DNA of 64,000 nucleotides from Nostoc sp. TCL26-01 (GTDB taxonomy: Bacteria; Cyanobacteriota; Cyanobacteriia; Cyanobacteriales; Nostocaceae), in NCBI RefSeq assembly GCF_013393945.1, contig NZ_CP040297.1:3938001-4002000 (forward strand). The letters run 5' to 3'. This document shows, piece after piece, positions 62,140 through 64,000 of this stretch; within the stretch, counting starts at the first letter, position 1; the number at the start of each line of letters is the position of its first letter. Position numbers and translations under genes: made by a program. Under the pieces are notes generated by a model, which saw only the letters and a program-made list of their open reading frames with translations, made no database searches and was not told the origin of the DNA.

Positions 62140-62362
62140 TTCCTTGTCAGAAGAAGAGATTGATACATCGGATATTCCACCTTTGACGGAGGAGTTTTTT
62201 AGCAAGTCTCGCTGGTGGAAGCCTGTTCCATCATTGAGTGTTCTTGTCAAGATAAACCCTCAAACATTAGCTTGGTTTAAGTCTCAGGGTGAAGATTATC
62301 AACAGAAAATGGCTGCTGCATTGCGGATATATGCACAAGCTCACCAAGTAAAATCAGAATGA
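62102..62362 (+). CDS. brnA: BrnA-type antitoxin
   Basis: 86 residues (MNNTSKTNWEKLDSLSEEEI). DTSDIPPLTEEFFSKSRWWK and VLVKINPQTLAWFKSQGEDY, QQKMAAALRIYAQ are typical BrnA features. An earlier ATG at 62087 in frame is also possible. Intact next to the broken toxin. Confidence 0.85.
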   Translation: MNNTSKTNWEKLDSLSEEEIDTSDIPPLTEEFFSKSRWWKPVPSLSVLVKINPQTLAWFKSQGEDYQQKMAAALRIYAQAHQVKSE

Positions 62363-62504
62363 GAGTTTAATCAATCTGGGCGATCGCCTACTCTGTGTAT
62401 TTTATGCGTTAGTGTAGTTTACTGTAGCGATCGCCGTCTTTTGTGCGTTAGTGTAGCTTATCGTAGTTATTGCCTAGTTAATCAAGGTCATTGCATGATG
62501 TTTA

Positions 62505-62903
62505 TTGAGTAGCCCAACACAAAAAGAATTTGATAGTCTACCAAGAATACCACTTGTTTTACGACGAGGCGATCAAAGCATTGACACAATTGGTTTAGTG
62601 GATAGTGGAGCAACAGTTAATGTTTTACCCTACGAGTTAGATGTTCAGTTGGGGGTTGCTTGGAGCGATCGCAAAGCTATTATTCAGTTAGCCGGCAATC
62701 TTAGCAATCAGCCAGCTATCCCTTTATCTGCATCTGCTGAAATTGCAGAATTTGCAGCAGTGGAGTTAGTATTTGCATGGGTGCGTAACTCGAATGTACC
62801 ACTGATTCTCGGTCAAACCAACTTTTTTCTTGAGTTCGACGTTTGCTTTTACCGTTCTCAATTCGAGTTTGAAGTCAAACCAAAATTCTCAACAGCAAGT
62901 TAA
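62505..62903 (+). CDS. retroviral-type aspartyl protease-like protein
   Basis: 132 residues from a TTG; no better start is seen, so the N-terminus may be lost. The motif GLVDSGATVNVLPY is the Asp-Ser-Gly active site of the retropepsin-like family common in cyanobacteria; LILGQTNFFLEFDV completes the fold. Possibly truncated at the 5' end. Confidence 0.7.
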   Translation: MSSPTQKEFDSLPRIPLVLRRGDQSIDTIGLVDSGATVNVLPYELDVQLGVAWSDRKAIIQLAGNLSNQPAIPLSASAEIAEFAAVELVFAWVRNSNVPLILGQTNFFLEFDVCFYRSQFEFEVKPKFSTAS

Positions 62904-62972
62904 TCGGTAAGATGAGATATTTAATATGGTCAATCATAATCAAACCCTTCATTTATCTCACTCCTTAGCGCA

Positions 62973-63461
62973 ATGAAGCCAAAAGTTTACATTGAAACAT
63001 CTATTCCCAGTTTTTATTACGAGGTACGTACTGAGCCTGATATGGTAGCACGGCGAGAGTGGACACGGGAATGGTGGAACAATGCAAATAATAACTATGA
63101 GCTAGTTACTAGCGTTGCAGTGCTGGATGAACTCAATCGCGGTAACTTTCCCAGAAAAAAGGAAGCAATAGAACTGATTAGTGGCTTGTCATTTGTTCCG
63201 ATTGAAAGTGTAATTGCTGAAATTGTTGAAGTGTATATTCAGCAACATCTCATGCCTAGTGATCCTCTCGGAGATGCACTACATCTTGCGCTGGCTTCGT
63301 ACCATAAATGTGATTTTCTGTTGACTTGGAATTGTCGCCACTTGGCAAATGCTAACAAGTTTGGGCATATCCGACGGCTGAACGTTATGCTGGGTTTATA
63401 CGTTCCCACGTTAGTCACGCCATTAGAGTTAATCGGAGCGCAAGATGACGAAGAAGGATGA
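62973..63461 (+). CDS. PIN-domain toxin-like protein
   Basis: 162 residues: KPKVYIETSIPSFYYEV, then VLDELNRGN (Glu), DPLGDALHLALASYHKCDFL (Asp) and LLTWNCRHLAN. It belongs to the PIN subgroup encoded beside small partner genes. It overlaps the next gene by 17 nt. Confidence 0.88.
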   Translation: MKPKVYIETSIPSFYYEVRTEPDMVARREWTREWWNNANNNYELVTSVAVLDELNRGNFPRKKEAIELISGLSFVPIESVIAEIVEVYIQQHLMPSDPLGDALHLALASYHKCDFLLTWNCRHLANANKFGHIRRLNVMLGLYVPTLVTPLELIGAQDDEEG

Positions 63462-63636
63462 GACAATCAGTCAAATACGTAAAATTCGCCACTTGATATC
63501 TCAGGAAAATGGACACAACCCTCAGACTTTGGTGAATTATTACATTGAACTCCAGAAGCAATATCCTCACCTCATACAATATAATCAACAGATAAAACTT
63601 TTGAAATCACCACCATCAGAAGGTATTGAAGCTTAA
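63445..63636 (+). CDS. small antitoxin partner of the PIN protein
   Basis: 63 residues. KDETISQIRKIRHLISQENG is the hallmark of short antitoxins next to PIN proteins of this type. Overlap with the PIN gene supports a pair, here with toxin first. Confidence 0.75.
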   Translation: MTKKDETISQIRKIRHLISQENGHNPQTLVNYYIELQKQYPHLIQYNQQIKLLKSPPSEGIEA

Positions 63637-63650
63637 GTAAAAAATTTTAT

Positions 63651-63777
63651 TGCGTTAGCGTAGCTTACCATAGCGATCGCTAACTTTAGACATGAGTGCG
63701 TTAGCGCAACTTACCGTAGGTATCAGCATTAACTAATTTTCATGATGAAATAGTTTACCCAAGCTGACGCACCCTAC
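63651..63777. repeat. dispersed hairpin repeats and recombined GTAGG element
   Basis: GCGTTAGCGTAGCTTACCAT and GCGTTAGCGCAACTTACCG units run directly into the right half of the GTAGGGTGCGTCAGC element (63716-63777), so one element seems to have recombined with the other at shared GTAGG. Confidence 0.7.
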
Positions 63778-63894
63778 AGAACTACGACCGATCAGAGATC
63801 ATCGCACAGCTAATCACTGCTTAAATAATTGTAGAGTAAACCTGTGCTGAGAGTATTAGTCTGACTCCATCCCATAAAGTATCTAATTCCAGTT

Positions 63895-64000
63895 ATGCCG
63901 TTATCTCCAAATGAGATTGAGAAGACAATAGAAAGAGTTGAAAGTCTTGTTGATCCAACGAGTAAGCGTTATGGACATTTACTTAACTGGCAAAACCCAC
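63895..64000 (+). CDS. start of an unknown gene, cut by the window end
   Basis: ATG at 63895, frame open to the end (MPLSPNEIEKTIERVESLVD). 35 residues are too few to name a family. Confidence 0.45.
   Translation, partial: MPLSPNEIEKTIERVESLVDPTSKRYGHLLNWQNP

Larger units (their letters stand above)
34449..64000. mobile_element. nifD element (programmed-excision element), right part beyond window
   Basis: The element starts at the core within nifD and carries xisA just inside. No nifD 5' segment or nifH appears up to the window end, so the element exceeds 29.5 kb. The cargo is listed in the separate entries. The far end is inferred, not seen; a later unrelated insertion or an inactive element cannot be excluded. 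Confidence 0.85.

Noticed and set aside
58000..64000. Possible CRISPR array in the repeat-rich distal element
   Set aside because: Repeats are irregularly spaced hairpins of several families, without constant repeat-spacer periodicity or cas genes.

Overview
The window comes from a filamentous, heterocyst-forming cyanobacterium of the Nostoc/Anabaena type. The evidence is a complete nitrogenase gene cluster in the heterocyst order, a nifD gene cut open next to a XisA-type recombinase, the heterocyst ferredoxin FdxH, abundant HIP1 octamers (GCGATCGC), heptameric short tandem repeats between genes, and an orange carotenoid protein. No rRNA, CRISPR array or convincing tRNA was seen.

Layout. 1-11.7 kb: flank genes, namely the 3' part of an nSTAND/WD40 protein, two uncharacterised genes, a secreted TPR-CHAT protein, secreted proteins, a GHL10-type glycosidase and an HslV-like protein. 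11.9-20.5 kb: a fibrillin-like protein, a PsiE-like membrane protein, nifV (homocitrate synthase, without nifZ/nifT after it), two tandem-duplicated Uma2 nucleases, a degenerate AAA protein and a P-type cation ATPase. 20.5-25.2 kb: an ABC ATPase remnant, ankyrin, CBS, molbindin (Mop), NAGPA-like and pentapeptide proteins, and FeoA. 25.2-34.5 kb, minus strand: fdxH, hesB, hesA, nifW, a DUF683 gene, a DUF269 gene, nifX, nifN, nifE, a Mo-dependent nitrogenase family gene, nifK and only the last 46 codons of nifD. Read in transcription order this is nifD'-nifK-nifE-nifN-nifX-...-fdxH. Many nif intergenic gaps carry repeat-made hairpins.

34.45-64.0 kb: the nifD element. nifD breaks inside its Asn-Tyr-Ser-Gly codons at a CGGAGTAATT core, and xisA starts about 100 bp inside. 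The other nifD half is not in the window, so the element must be longer than 29.5 kb, well above the 11 kb of the classical element. Its cargo includes parDE-, relE/parE-, vapBC- and mazEF-like toxin-antitoxin pairs and a PIN pair; three brnTA loci in which every toxin gene is broken; a broken HigA-like antitoxin; Uma2 and PD-(D/E)XK nucleases; a stand-alone VMAP-type HTH protein; an NB-ARC/WD40 STAND protein; a TetR/Rieske/DJ-1/LuxR redox group; an Ada-like repair protein; and a complete photoprotection pair, orange carotenoid protein plus fluorescence recovery protein.

How it works together (inference). In heterocysts XisA would excise the element, restore nifD and allow nifDK expression. 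All cargo, including OCP/FRP and the toxin-antitoxin genes, would then leave the chromosome of that terminal cell. The distal 6 kb is a graveyard of degraded toxin genes, dispersed hairpin repeats and a collapsed segmental duplication. The main new points are the photoprotection cassette on a programmed-excision element, the repeated loss of BrnT toxins with BrnA kept, a relic showing that nifE and nifN once overlapped, and several MITE-like repeats with visible ends.
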